Positions 17,461-26,191 of a DNA stretch of 63,850 bases are shown in pieces (positions within the stretch are counted from its first letter, which is position 1; each line of letters starts with the position of its first letter). The position numbers and the translations under genes are program-made. This DNA comes from CAZJJK01 sp964546285. Lineage in GTDB: Bacteria; Spirochaetota; Spirochaetia; Treponematales; Breznakiellaceae. The stretch is from positions 1 through 63,850 of the forward strand of contig CAZJJK010000005.1 of assembly GCA_964546285.1 (NCBI GenBank), given 5' to 3'. Under the pieces are notes generated by a model that was not told the DNA's origin, made no database searches, and saw only the letters and a program-made list of their open reading frames with translations.

Positions 17461-17476
17461 GCCTGTTTCTTAAGAA

Positions 17477-17505
17477 TTGACCTATATCCATTTTTCCGCT
17501 ATGCT
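17477..17505 (+). promoter_or_regulatory. Promoter of the tRNA pair
   Basis: TTGACC at 17477-17482 and TATGCT at 17500-17505 are 17 bp apart. The -10 box ends seven bases before the mature 5' end of tRNA-Pro, so the primary transcript would have almost no leader. Confidence 0.65.
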
Positions 17506-17512
17506 CGCCGCG

Positions 17513-17585
17513 CGGGATGTAGCCTAGGGGCTAAGGCACCTGCTTTGGGAGCAGGAGATCGGGGGTTCAAATCCCCCCGTCCCGA
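17513..17585 (+). tRNA. tRNA-Pro (anticodon TGG)
   Basis: The acceptor stem CGGGATG pairs with CGTCCCG (one G-T pair), with discriminator A. The anticodon stem CTGCT/AGCAG holds the loop TTTGGGA, giving TGG. The T arm is GGGGGTTCAAATCCCCC. CCA is not encoded. Its promoter lies directly upstream. Confidence 0.96.
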
Positions 17586-17606
17586 AAACCGCGCAAGCGC
17601 GGTAAC

Positions 17607-17680
17607 GCGCCATTAGCTCACCCGGATAGAGCAATTGCCTTCTAAGCAATAGGTAGGGGGTTCGAGTCCCTCATGGCGCG
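17607..17680 (+). tRNA. tRNA-Arg (anticodon TCT)
   Basis: The acceptor stem GCGCCAT pairs perfectly with ATGGCGC, with discriminator G. The anticodon stem ATTGC/GCAAT holds CTTCTAA, giving TCT, which reads AGA and AGG. The T arm is AGGGGGTTCGAGTCCCTC-like. CCA is not encoded. The 21-base spacer after tRNA-Pro contains CCGCG-CAAG-CGCGG, a hairpin likely used in processing. Confidence 0.96.
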
Positions 17681-17694
17681 TTATTAAGAGCTTT

Positions 17695-17845
17695 GAGGTT
17701 CTTGCAAAAGTCGGTTACTTTCGCAAGAACCTCTCGCAGTTTAATTGCGAGGATTATTATCTACATACAATACAAATAATAGCAATAAAACTGCGCTTGC
17801 CATTATTGTCGGCTTTCAAAAGTTGAAGACTTTTGAAAGCGCCTC
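17695..17845 (+). repeat. Three-hairpin intergenic element, copy 2
   Basis: The same 151-bp element as copy 1, with only a few base differences. Hairpin A is perfect here: GAGGTTCTTGC with GCAAGAACCTC, eleven pairs, plus an inner AAAGT/ACTTT stem. Hairpin B has one mismatch, and hairpin C is perfect. It starts 15 bases after tRNA-Arg and faces the 3' end of the dihydroorotate dehydrogenase-like gene, so it could also serve as a tRNA terminator or end-processing signal. Confidence 0.85.
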
Positions 17846-17900
17846 CTTTGACTATATTTTAAAAAACGGCGCTTCCAGCTAGCGGCGGCACCCAGGCGCG

Positions 17901-18881
17901 CTAGCTTATACCAGTAAGCGCCTTTACGTATTGCAAACGCTCATAGCCGGCAAAATCCGTACCAGCGCGACGCGAACAACGCCCACGAAGCTCTTCCACG
18001 CTTAGGCCCATTTCATCCAGTCGCTTTTCCATGCTTTCCAATATGGCGCCTATAACAGGCCAGCCCTTATGATAGAGCGCTGAACATATTTGCACGGTCG
18101 CCGCGCCGGCCGCTATAAGCTTAAGCAGCGTTTCTCCATCATGAACACCGGTAGCGCCAACCAAGGCGCAAGGTACGGCGCCGTACAATTTCGCTACCCA
18201 GCGGAGGCTTTCATGATAATCGGTATCGCTTGACCTGATTGGTCCGGCGCTTGTTTTCATGCGTTTCAGATCGATATCAAGCCGATAGAATCGATTAAAC
18301 AAAACAACGGCTTTGGCTCCAGCCGCGGCGACACGATTGACTATATTCGCCGGATTAGTGAAGTACGGCCCAAGTTTGACCGCCAGAGGAAGCTTTGTCC
18401 GCGAAAAAACATGCCGTACCGTGCCCACAATCTGTTCTTCAATATCCTTGGCGCTTTCGTTGACGTTGTTTGGCATGATGCCGATATTGAGTTCCAACGC
18501 GTCAGCGCCGGCGCTCTCCACCTGTTCGGCGAAATCGGCCCACCGTTTGCCATCAACGCAATTTACGCTGGCGATTATTGGAATATCCACGGCGCGTTTG
18601 CAGTCACGGATTAGATTTAAGTAGCTGGACGCGCCGCCCGATACGGCGTATTCGTTAAGAAAGGCGATAGCTTCCGGGTGGGTTTGTTCGCCCATCTGAG
18701 CTATAACATCCTCCGTTTCCGCTAAAAGCTGCTCCTCAAAAAGCGATTTTAACACCACGGCGCCGGCGCCGGCTTCAGCGGCCTTCATAACTCCGTCAAC
18801 ATTTGACACTAGTCCGCTTGCCGCGACAACAAGAGGGTTTTTGATTTTCAATCCAAGGTACGAAGTCGCCAGCTTGGCCAC
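17901..18881 (-). CDS. Dihydroorotate dehydrogenase-like flavoprotein
   Basis: A predicted cytosolic FMN-binding TIM-barrel oxidoreductase, 326 residues, related to PyrD. Visible family blocks are L-G-L-K-I-K-N-P-L near 9-17, E-L-N-I-G-I-M-P-N near 129-137, L-A-V-K-L-G-P-Y near 166-173, and V-G-A-T-G-V-H-D-G near 242-250. No pyrK-like gene is nearby and the usual class 1B cysteine context is not obvious, so true pyrimidine synthesis is not assured; homologues are often labelled DHOD-like. The GTG start at 18881 has a strong GGAGG site nine bases upstream. It is separated from the helicase by about 55 bp. Confidence 0.75.
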   Translation of the reverse strand: MAKLATSYLGLKIKNPLVVAASGLVSNVDGVMKAAEAGAGAVVLKSLFEEQLLAETEDVIAQMGEQTHPEAIAFLNEYAVSGGASSYLNLIRDCKRAVDIPIIASVNCVDGKRWADFAEQVESAGADALELNIGIMPNNVNESAKDIEEQIVGTVRHVFSRTKLPLAVKLGPYFTNPANIVNRVAAAGAKAVVLFNRFYRLDIDLKRMKTSAGPIRSSDTDYHESLRWVAKLYGAVPCALVGATGVHDGETLLKLIAAGAATVQICSALYHKGWPVIGAILESMEKRLDEMGLSVEELRGRCSRRAGTDFAGYERLQYVKALTGIS

Positions 18882-18935
18882 TGTAAACCTCCTATGAGCT
18901 GAATTCTTACCTTCATTATAGGCTAGCGGACAGTC

Positions 18936-20669
18936 TTAAGTAAATCGACCCTCACGTTGTCCGCCCTCTGGGGTCGCGGGACGAATGGCTGGCAAAGCGG
19001 GATCGCGCTTGGCGAAAGCGTAAGCGCGGCTCGCGGCATCCGCGGGCAAGGTCGCGAAAGCGCAGAAATCCCGAAGCTCTATACCATCCACTAAGCGCCC
19101 GGCGACTCCGCCTGCCCTCATTAATAGCCCGGCCACATCGCGAGCCGAGGCACCGTGTTTCCGGCCTACACCTATATAAACCCTCGCGTCCGATCCATGA
19201 TAGCCGGGACGCGGCCGCTCTATGCGCTGGCGATCAGAACGAGAACGGGGAGCGTGGACTGAAGAGCCCTTCTTTAAAGCGCCCCCAATCAGCGCTTCGT
19301 TTCGCCTTACGCGGCCAATTTCCTCTTTAAGCTCCACAATGGTCCCATAACGGGAAGGCTCTAGCTTTGAACCATAAGCGGCTGAAGCCAAGGCTATTAA
19401 CGCGTCACGCGGCTCCATTGAGCCAAGGAGCGAATCCACCAGCGCTTCCAGCTCTTTACTAGCCGAGGTCGCTGTGAGCGCTATCTCCGAGGCTATTTTA
19501 TTCCGAATAGCTTCCATAACCGCCGCCACTTGCGGCGGCCGCATTCGGATAAGTGGAGCGCCTAGCGCACGTTCAGCGGCGCGGGACAGCGCTTCTAAAC
19601 GATACCGCGCTCTTGGAGACACAAAACTAATAGCTTGACCGCGATGTCCGGCTCTGCCAGTACGCCCAATTCTATGAACATACGAATCCGTATCACGCGG
19701 CAAATCCCAATTTATGACATGAGATAAGCGTTCAACATCGATCCCTCGGGCGGCTACGTCGGTGGCGACTAAAATGATAATGCGTTTTAACCTAAACCGA
19801 TACAGCACCCGCTCCCTAGCTTCCTGTGAAAGGTCGCCATGAAGCCCTTCCGCCGCGTAACCCGCCTCTATCAAACGCTTAGCCACGTGATCGGTTTCCG
19901 CTTTTGTGGCGCAAAAAACTAAACCGTGAAAGGAGTCGGACGAATCCACTACCCGCTTTAGCGCTTCCAGCTTGTCCTCATCGCGAAGAATCATATAATA
20001 CTGATCAACTGATTGAGTATCTCCCTCCTGACTTTTATCCTCAACCACTGGAATATCACCCAAACGGTCACGAACGACACGGAGAATGGGCGGAGGCATG
20101 GTAGCGGAGAATAAAGCGACTCGCCTTTCTGGATTGCATTTTTCCATTATCTTTTCAACATCTTCCAAAAAGCCCAAATCCAGCATTTCATCGGCCTCAT
20201 CTAGCACAAGCCAGGCTAAAGCGCTTAAATCCAAGTTGCCCCGATCCAATAGGTCGATAATTCTGCCAGGGGTGCCAACGACAATTTCCACACCCCGTTT
20301 AAGCTCCCTAAGCTGTGGAACGATGGCGGCGCCGCCATAAAAAGCCGCGACTCTAGGAAAAGAAGCGCCAGTATACGAACGAAGTTCTCCGCAGAGCTGT
20401 AGCGCGAGCTCGCGCGTTGGCGTTAACACTAAAACTCGGATAGCGTCTTGTTTTTCGCGAAAACGATGAATAAGCGGCAAACCAAAGGCGGCTGTTTTTC
20501 CCGTTCCCGTTCTTGCCTTAACAATAACATGGCCTTCCTCCGCCATAAGCAGCGGAATCGCTAGCTGCTGAACAGCGCTGGGCATACTGAAACCTTTACG
20601 CTCAAGCGCCGTCAGGATAGACTCATCCAGGCCAAAAGCCGAAAATGCAGTTGTATTATCTTTAGTCAT
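18936..20669 (-). CDS. DEAD-box RNA helicase with DbpA-type RNA-binding domain
   Basis: ATP-dependent RNA remodelling protein, probably for ribosome assembly, cold adaptation or RNA decay. The 577 residues contain ARTGTGKT at 52-59, PTRELAL, GTPGR, DEAD (about 158-161), SATMP, and HRIGRTGRAG for motif VI. After a helical region (to about 450) and a basic linker, the last 75 residues read as a DbpA RNA-recognition fold (V-Y-I-G-V-G-R-K-H-G). AAGGA precedes the ATG. About 390 bp without genes lie upstream, suggesting a long regulated leader as in other cold-inducible helicases. Confidence 0.88.
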   Translation of the reverse strand: MTKDNTTAFSAFGLDESILTALERKGFSMPSAVQQLAIPLLMAEEGHVIVKARTGTGKTAAFGLPLIHRFREKQDAIRVLVLTPTRELALQLCGELRSYTGASFPRVAAFYGGAAIVPQLRELKRGVEIVVGTPGRIIDLLDRGNLDLSALAWLVLDEADEMLDLGFLEDVEKIMEKCNPERRVALFSATMPPPILRVVRDRLGDIPVVEDKSQEGDTQSVDQYYMILRDEDKLEALKRVVDSSDSFHGLVFCATKAETDHVAKRLIEAGYAAEGLHGDLSQEARERVLYRFRLKRIIILVATDVAARGIDVERLSHVINWDLPRDTDSYVHRIGRTGRAGHRGQAISFVSPRARYRLEALSRAAERALGAPLIRMRPPQVAAVMEAIRNKIASEIALTATSASKELEALVDSLLGSMEPRDALIALASAAYGSKLEPSRYGTIVELKEEIGRVRRNEALIGGALKKGSSVHAPRSRSDRQRIERPRPGYHGSDARVYIGVGRKHGASARDVAGLLMRAGGVAGRLVDGIELRDFCAFATLPADAASRAYAFAKRDPALPAIRPATPEGGQREGRFT

Positions 20670-21057
20670 TTGATCCTTGTTTTCGCGTCCTCTCCAGCTT
20701 TCGGATTTATAGGGCCAGCGCCCTTGACCGGAGGAGTACTGTTATTGGAGGGAAATATTCAATAATAGACAACGCCTTAAAAATCACGCATGAAATAATA
20801 GCTTAGGCGTTAAGCTTGAGTCTAGTAGTATAAAAAGTAACTTTTTTACTTCGGCCCCGCCCTGCCGGGCGGAACCGTAGTATTTTGGTAGGGTGTTTGG
20901 TTATCCTTGAACTGTTAACATGATACACCCATTTTTTTAATATCGATATAAATATTTGAATTTTTTGTGTAGACATATGTCTACTATGCCCAATTACTGC
21001 TTCTTTTTGTTTAAATAATGAAATTTGATGAAAAAATGAATGCCGTGACCGGAATTT
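20670..21057. other. Gene-free leader region upstream of the DEAD helicase
   Basis: No gene is supportable in these 388 bp. It holds a GC hairpin CCGCCC-TGCC-GGGCGG at 20857-20872 and a long-loop stem GGGTGT/ACACCC followed by A and seven T (about 20891-20938, plus-strand sense). It also holds an ATATCGATAT palindrome near 20940 and the 16-bp palindrome listed separately. It probably includes the promoter and 5' leader of the helicase. Confidence 0.5.
20969..20984. promoter_or_regulatory. Perfect 16-bp palindrome, candidate operator
   Basis: GTAGACATATGTCTAC is its own reverse complement and sits in AT-rich sequence about 300 bp before the helicase start and 75 bp after the ParB-domain gene. 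The binding protein is unknown. Confidence 0.35.
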
Positions 21058-21486
21058 TCAATCTTGGATGCCAAACAAACGTTTAAAGAAATGTACTATC
21101 GCTGTCCATAGCCGCCTCAGCCAAGAGGGGTTCCGAAGTTTTTGCAAGCGGGAATACGCTTTAGACAATTCCGCTTCATCAAGATCCCGCCGCTGGACAT
21201 TTTCTTCCAACTCAAGTTCAAGCTTCGTCAGCTCATCTTTAGCGTCAACAACCATAGCGTTGATAGTCCGCCAGCCTAGCTGTTGGGCCGCGCTTAGCCG
21301 TCTGTAACCAGCGATAAGAACATTGCGTTTATTTATGAGAACCGGATGAATCAAGCCAAAACGCCTAAGGCTTTCAACCAGCGGCGCTAGATCACCACTA
21401 TCATTACGTACACGTTTCTTGATAATTATGTCTTCTATCGGAATCTGCACATTATCCCCCGTTTCATTGTAAACAGGTACTGTCAA
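21058..21486 (-). CDS. Short ParB/Srx-fold protein with C-terminal amphipathic helix
   Basis: A 142-residue protein. Residues 15-85 form a ParB N-terminal domain: I-P-I-E-D-I, then L-V-E-S-L-R-R-F-G-L-I-H-P-V-L, and I-A-G-Y-R-R-L-S-A-A matching the GxRR nucleotide loop. The helix-turn-helix and dimer domains of chromosomal ParB are missing. The C-terminus (W-L-R-R-L-W-T-A-I-V-H-F-F-K-R-L-F) is a basic, aromatic amphipathic helix that could bind membrane. The TTG start overlaps the stop of the penicillin-binding protein gene, which points to coupled translation. It is not a canonical segregation protein; a cell-wall or division-related role is inference. Confidence 0.65.
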   Translation of the reverse strand: MTVPVYNETGDNVQIPIEDIIIKKRVRNDSGDLAPLVESLRRFGLIHPVLINKRNVLIAGYRRLSAAQQLGWRTINAMVVDAKDELTKLELELEENVQRRDLDEAELSKAYSRLQKLRNPSWLRRLWTAIVHFFKRLFGIQD

Positions 21487-24020
21487 TCAAGCAAGGGATT
21501 ATAATCGCTTTGCCCATCATCCGAATATTCGGAGGAATCTTGGCTTTCACTCTGGCCATCTTGGCCAAAACCTAGGGGCAAAGTCGGTAATTGGATGTTT
21601 ACAAGAGGTAGAGCGGTCAACATACTATCCACACGCATCAGATTCAGCGACCGGGCAAGTTGTTCCCCCGCCGATTCATGTAAGTCACAATAAGCGGTCG
21701 GTTGGGTGCCTTCTAAAAATACTAAATCCACCGTTCCCTCATCACAAGCGTCCGTGGGAAGAAGCCCGGTTTTCGCGCATACCGTAACTTCAATAAGCCC
21801 GTCCGCCGGCTTTATGAAATCCTTACGGGGCAAACCCTGATGAATCTGATTCATATAGCCAGCCCAAACCGGTCCAGCGATAGTGGACCCGGTCTGATCC
21901 ACACCCAGGGAATTGCCAGGTAGCTTAAAGCCTAGCCATACAGCGGTGGTATAGTATGGGGTTAAACCTACCGCCCAGGCGTCTCCCCAGTTATCCGTTG
22001 TACCGGTCTTTCCCGCCGCCGGCATCTTATACTTATTCCCTTCCTCATCATAAAAAGTAAATTTTGCTCCCCACCCAGAAGGATTCGCTAAAGTCCCAGA
22101 TTCTACCGTTTTTTGAAGCAGGGAAGTCATGACATACGCGTTCTGCGGGGAAATAACTTGTATATCCTTACCTTTTTTTTGTTGAAGGAGACGCAACTCT
22201 TTTTCTGGATCGGCGATAATTTTGCCATTACGGTCTTGCACCGAACGAATCGCTATCGGCGTGACTTCACGGCCTTGATTCCCGAATACCGCATAAGCGC
22301 GGGCAAGCTGTACGGGCGCGAGCCCCAGGACCCCAAGCCCAAGCGGATAATAACGAGGAAACATAGCGCGCTTTGCCGCCTCGTCTTCCACCCCAAGCAA
22401 GAGAGCCGCCCTATCGATAGCGGCGTCAAAACCGATGCCGTCAAGAACCTTAAGAGACGGCACGTTCATTGAATGAGCCAACGCGTACCAGAGTAAAACG
22501 GGCCCCTTCCATTCGCCCTTAAAATTAAGCGGTATATACGGCGTTCCATTTTCGTTATGGAAAACTACCGGCGAATCATAAATTAAAGACGCCATAGTGA
22601 ATTTTTTTGAATCTATGGCCGCGGAATAATACAGCGGCTTAAAAGCGCTCCCCGGCATAATATAACCGTTAATAGCGATATTACTCTGGTTAGCGGTGCT
22701 ATACGGCGAGCCTCCGGCTAGAGCTTTTATGTATCCGGTGTTGTTTTCTATAGTAATAAGAGCGCCTTCCACCGTATTCTTTTCGGCAAGCTTCTTTAAA
22801 TCCGCGAAAGCGGAATTGGTAGCCACCTTTAGGTCATTCAAGCCGAAGACCAGCGACATAGCGTCAATAATAGGATTTATCCGCTTGGTATAGCGCGACA
22901 GAGCCCGCTCCTTAGTTCTTTCCTCGGAAACATGGATGCCGGATAAATCAAAGGTCAGCGCTAATAAATCAACAATAGGCGTATACAGACTTTCCGCTTG
23001 TTCCAGGCGAGCGTTTTGTGTCTTTTTATAGGCCTCGTCAGCGTTAATGATGCCCGTTTGGAGACTCGTGTCAGCGACGGCTTGAAAGTCTAAATCCAAG
23101 GTGGTGTTAACCACAAAGCCGTCAGTAAAATAATTTAAGGAGCCATATAGAATATTTTCAAGTTCTATCCGGACATGCTCACTGAACCAGCGCGCCTTAT
23201 CGTCTCTTGAAAAATACGCTGGAGCGGACACACGGGTGTAATCGTAATTAAGCCAATAATCATCAAAAGAACTTTTCGCTTCCTCCAAGGTGGTATAGCC
23301 CATAGCGATCATCTGCTCCAAGACTCGCCATTGCCGCTCCTTAGCGACATTGGGATTATCCAATGGGTTGTATTTCGCGGGGCTGGATAATTGGATAACG
23401 AGGATAGCCGACTCCGCGAGGGTTATCTCGCGGGCGCTATGCCCAAAAAAGTATTTGCTGGCCGCTTCCACGCCAAAGGTTCCGGCGCCCATATACATTT
23501 GATTCAGGTATATTTCCAGTATTTCGTTTTTGGTATAGCGCCGCTCCAACTGGAATGACCACCACAACTCCCGAAGCTTACGCCAATAGGTTATTTCCTG
23601 CCGATTGGCGTACAGGGTGCCGGCGACCTGTTGGGTAATAGTGGATCCGCCGCCAAGGTTTACGCCGATGATCCGGCCATAAAACGCCCGAATAATACCT
23701 TTTAGATCAAAACCCTTATGAGAATAGAAGTTATGGTCTTCCCTGGCGATAACCGCGTTAATAAGATGCAACGGCAATTCATCAACGCTTACCAGTTCCC
23801 GTTTTTCGGTGGAATATTCGGTTATAAGCTTACCGTTAATATCCAACAATTTTGTCGGTAAAGCCGGAGTAATCACGGTATAGTTTTCTTGGTTGATCAC
23901 GTTCACGGTTTCCGCCAACGACAAGCCGACGGCTACTCCCAAGAGGATAGCCGATATAATTGTCGTAAGCGCGACGACCCTCACGATGACGGTCCGTCTC
24001 CGCGGGGGATTAGAGGCCAT
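21483..24020 (-). CDS. Class A penicillin-binding protein (PBP1A-like)
   Basis: Bifunctional peptidoglycan synthase anchored in the inner membrane and working in the periplasm. From the ATG at 24020 it has 845 residues: a membrane anchor (about 15-38), a GT51 domain with catalytic Glu94 in AREDHNFY and GGGSTITQQ, then a transpeptidase domain with Ser458 in PGSAFKP, a later S-M-N and KTGTT. A GTG at 24101 would extend the frame, but those codons would read through a strong terminator, so ATG is preferred. A promoter with TTGACA lies between terminator and ATG. The C-terminus is acidic. The ParB-domain gene follows with a four-base overlap. Confidence 0.88.
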   Translation of the reverse strand: MASNPPRRRTVIVRVVALTTIISAILLGVAVGLSLAETVNVINQENYTVITPALPTKLLDINGKLITEYSTEKRELVSVDELPLHLINAVIAREDHNFYSHKGFDLKGIIRAFYGRIIGVNLGGGSTITQQVAGTLYANRQEITYWRKLRELWWSFQLERRYTKNEILEIYLNQMYMGAGTFGVEAASKYFFGHSAREITLAESAILVIQLSSPAKYNPLDNPNVAKERQWRVLEQMIAMGYTTLEEAKSSFDDYWLNYDYTRVSAPAYFSRDDKARWFSEHVRIELENILYGSLNYFTDGFVVNTTLDLDFQAVADTSLQTGIINADEAYKKTQNARLEQAESLYTPIVDLLALTFDLSGIHVSEERTKERALSRYTKRINPIIDAMSLVFGLNDLKVATNSAFADLKKLAEKNTVEGALITIENNTGYIKALAGGSPYSTANQSNIAINGYIMPGSAFKPLYYSAAIDSKKFTMASLIYDSPVVFHNENGTPYIPLNFKGEWKGPVLLWYALAHSMNVPSLKVLDGIGFDAAIDRAALLLGVEDEAAKRAMFPRYYPLGLGVLGLAPVQLARAYAVFGNQGREVTPIAIRSVQDRNGKIIADPEKELRLLQQKKGKDIQVISPQNAYVMTSLLQKTVESGTLANPSGWGAKFTFYDEEGNKYKMPAAGKTGTTDNWGDAWAVGLTPYYTTAVWLGFKLPGNSLGVDQTGSTIAGPVWAGYMNQIHQGLPRKDFIKPADGLIEVTVCAKTGLLPTDACDEGTVDLVFLEGTQPTAYCDLHESAGEQLARSLNLMRVDSMLTALPLVNIQLPTLPLGFGQDGQSESQDSSEYSDDGQSDYNPLLD

Positions 24021-24027
24021 GGGTCGA

Positions 24028-24056
24028 AGCCTACGAACCAATCGCTTTTTTGTCAA
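24028..24056 (-). promoter_or_regulatory. Putative promoter of the penicillin-binding protein gene
   Basis: On the minus strand, TTGACA (24056-24051) and TAGGCT (24033-24028) are 17 bp apart. Seven bases then separate the -10 box from the ATG, with no ribosome binding site. That geometry suggests a leaderless transcript. Confidence 0.45.
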
Positions 24057-24080
24057 GGCGGAAACCGAGTTCAAGCGCTT

Positions 24081-24106
24081 AAAAAAAAGGCCGGTTCGCA
24101 CCGGCC
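24081..24106 (-). terminator. Strong rho-independent terminator
   Basis: Minus-strand GGCCGGT-GCGA-ACCGGCC followed by eight T. It closes the upstream minus-strand run of envelope genes ending at 24213. Confidence 0.88.
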
Positions 24107-24212
24107 CTGCCCCGAAAGGCTATCGGAGGTATAGCGTTTTGGGAGGGGAACTATAAGTCCGACCTTTTCAATATCGGTTTTAGGTATATGACCTTGAGCT
24201 AAATAATTAGAT

Positions 24213-25187
24213 TCAATCACTTTCCGTAACTGTTAAATCTAAACTCAGAGCGATACGGTATTGCCGTCCTTTAATTAGGCTAACCGTACGACTGATAGCG
24301 TAATCGTCAATATCCATACGGAATTCGTAATCGCCCTCTTCCAGACGTAAAGCTGTTATCCCGCTTTCAAGGCTTATACCGTTTATGCTGATACGCGCGT
24401 TCGCGGGCGCTTCTATTATAACTTCCGGCGTCGCGTCCTGGAGCTCCACTTGAAGTTCCGTAACGCGGGCTCGGTCTATATGAAAACGACGGCTTTCCAA
24501 ACGATACGCCTCTGACGAGACCGTAAGCAGGTGCGCGCCTTCCTTAAGCAGAAGTTCCGAATTTGGATCGATCAGCTCATCGTCAACCCGGACGAGCACC
24601 TCGCCATTTGGCTTTGATTCGGGAAAAATCAAACCGAAACGCAAAGCCCCTTCATCGCTCAGAATAGGTTTTACCCCAATTTGAAAACGGAACGACTCTA
24701 TTTCATCCGGGAGACCTTTCATAACCGGCATAATTCGCAAAAGCAAAGGGAAAGAGGCGGCTTTCAACTCAAGCTTCGGAATAGTCACATAGGGGGAAGC
24801 CTTAAGTCCATGTTCTTTCCGCAGAGGAATTTGATATACATTTTGAAGCTTGGCTGGCAGGGTATCGAATATCAAGTTCTGGGCGGAAAGATCCACCACT
24901 CCCAGCTCCGGCGGGGGGTTTAGACTGGTATAAAAGCCCAGAGCGAGAGACCCTCTATATTTCATGTACTCCTGAGGTATACGTAATTCGATTTCTATTC
25001 CACGGGTAAAGCGAATATCGCCGGCGAAAGCGATAAGAGCTGAATCGGTATAAGCTAGATAACAGCTTTCGCCTTGAGGAATACTCGAATCCAGCGTCAC
25101 TTTTGCCGCTATGGCCGCCCTAAAGCTTTCGGCGCTGACAATAGCCGTAAAAGCCGAAAAAAGGACGATAAGCGCGCGTATTTTCAT
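24213..25187 (-). CDS. Exported protein with PEGA-like repeats
   Basis: A 324-residue protein with a signal peptide cleaved after about residue 19 (I-V-S-A-E). Two beta-repeat segments near residues 200-320 fit the PEGA pattern of small surface-layer beta sandwiches: G-E-V-L-V-R-V-D-D-E-L-I-D and A-R-I-S-I-N-G-I-S-L, each followed by a G-x-H/Y turn. The first half (about 20-190) is beta-rich and unrecognised. The ATG overlaps the stop of the M23 peptidase gene, and GGAGGCC lies upstream. Likely periplasmic or surface-facing; function unknown. Confidence 0.65.
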   Translation of the reverse strand: MKIRALIVLFSAFTAIVSAESFRAAIAAKVTLDSSIPQGESCYLAYTDSALIAFAGDIRFTRGIEIELRIPQEYMKYRGSLALGFYTSLNPPPELGVVDLSAQNLIFDTLPAKLQNVYQIPLRKEHGLKASPYVTIPKLELKAASFPLLLRIMPVMKGLPDEIESFRFQIGVKPILSDEGALRFGLIFPESKPNGEVLVRVDDELIDPNSELLLKEGAHLLTVSSEAYRLESRRFHIDRARVTELQVELQDATPEVIIEAPANARISINGISLESGITALRLEEGDYEFRMDIDDYAISRTVSLIKGRQYRIALSLDLTVTESD

Positions 25188-26191
25188 TGTCCAAGGCCTC
25201 CGCCCAGGTAGGCGGCCGGGTCGCGAGATTCACCATCCCGCCGCAACTCAAAATGAAGATGCGGACCGGTCGATAAGCCGCTTGAACCGACCTGGCCAAT
25301 TATGCTACCAGAACGAACGGCCTTCTTCAAGCCGACCGACGCCAGCGACAGATGGCCATAAACGCTTTCCCAGCCATTTTCGTGTTTGATAATAACATAA
25401 GTACCGAGTACCGCGTCAGTTCCAAGCGCCGAAACGATACCGTCGCGGCAGGCGTATACATCAGTCCCTTGAGGCGCCGCTAGGTCTAGGCCATTATGAA
25501 AATGTACGCGCCCACTAATGGGACTGATCCTTGGCCCGTATGAGCTTGTTAAACGGCCTGAGGGTAAAGGAAAGCGAAACGCGATATTAAGAAAAAAGGC
25601 GCGTTCGGTTGGGGTAAATTCAGCCCCAGGCAAGAAATCGAATTCACATTCACCCTGTGGACCCAAAACGATTATACGCGGCGCGGCAGGGTCGCTCCGA
25701 GCGGAGCGGATTAGCTCTTCCAAGTCCGACGCGGGATCGCGCGGCAAGAATAAACCAGGAACGGTCGGCAATAATACGCTTTCCAGGCCGCGGAAACCGT
25801 CCGGCGACGCCACACGATTGAGCGTCGCTAAACTTTCATAAGGGATATTGCAGCGGGCCGCCACGGAAAAAAGATCGTCAGTCTCCGCTAATTCATAAGC
25901 GTACACCACTAGAGTAGCCGTCACTGAGGCTAGCCCTTCCCGTGAGGCTAACAGCGCCCTAGACTCAGCGACATCCTCCGTTAATTGCCGAAATAAAGGA
26001 TCAAACGTTTCCAGGCGTTTTAGGCCAACGACTTGAGCCGATACAGTCCTTATACTTAGTATAGAAACTAAAAATAAAACGGCTTTGGCTAGACAGCGCG
26101 CTGATAAGCCTGGAAAACGGCGGTAAATAATCAGCCTTGAACTATAGCTTCGGTGGGACAAACCGCGACACAAGCGCCGCAATCCTGGCAT
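25184..26191 (-). CDS. LysM-like / M23 metallopeptidase, cell-wall hydrolase family
   Basis: A predicted periplasmic murein endopeptidase or its inactive scaffold. After a hydrophobic signal segment (about 34-52, ending in V-S-A-Q) comes a LysM-like stretch (about 95-150, Y-E-L-A-E-T-D-D-L-F-S-V-A-A). The M23 domain then holds H-x-x-x-D in HNGLD and H-L-H in GPHLHFEL, so the zinc ligands look intact. The first 19-30 residues overlap the ferredoxin gene and lack a ribosome binding site; the true start may be a rarer codon near 26135. It lies between the ferredoxin and PEGA-like genes in a minus-strand operon. Confidence 0.78.
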   Translation of the reverse strand: MPGLRRLCRGLSHRSYSSRLIIYRRFPGLSARCLAKAVLFLVSILSIRTVSAQVVGLKRLETFDPLFRQLTEDVAESRALLASREGLASVTATLVVYAYELAETDDLFSVAARCNIPYESLATLNRVASPDGFRGLESVLLPTVPGLFLPRDPASDLEELIRSARSDPAAPRIIVLGPQGECEFDFLPGAEFTPTERAFFLNIAFRFPLPSGRLTSSYGPRISPISGRVHFHNGLDLAAPQGTDVYACRDGIVSALGTDAVLGTYVIIKHENGWESVYGHLSLASVGLKKAVRSGSIIGQVGSSGLSTGPHLHFELRRDGESRDPAAYLGGGLGQ

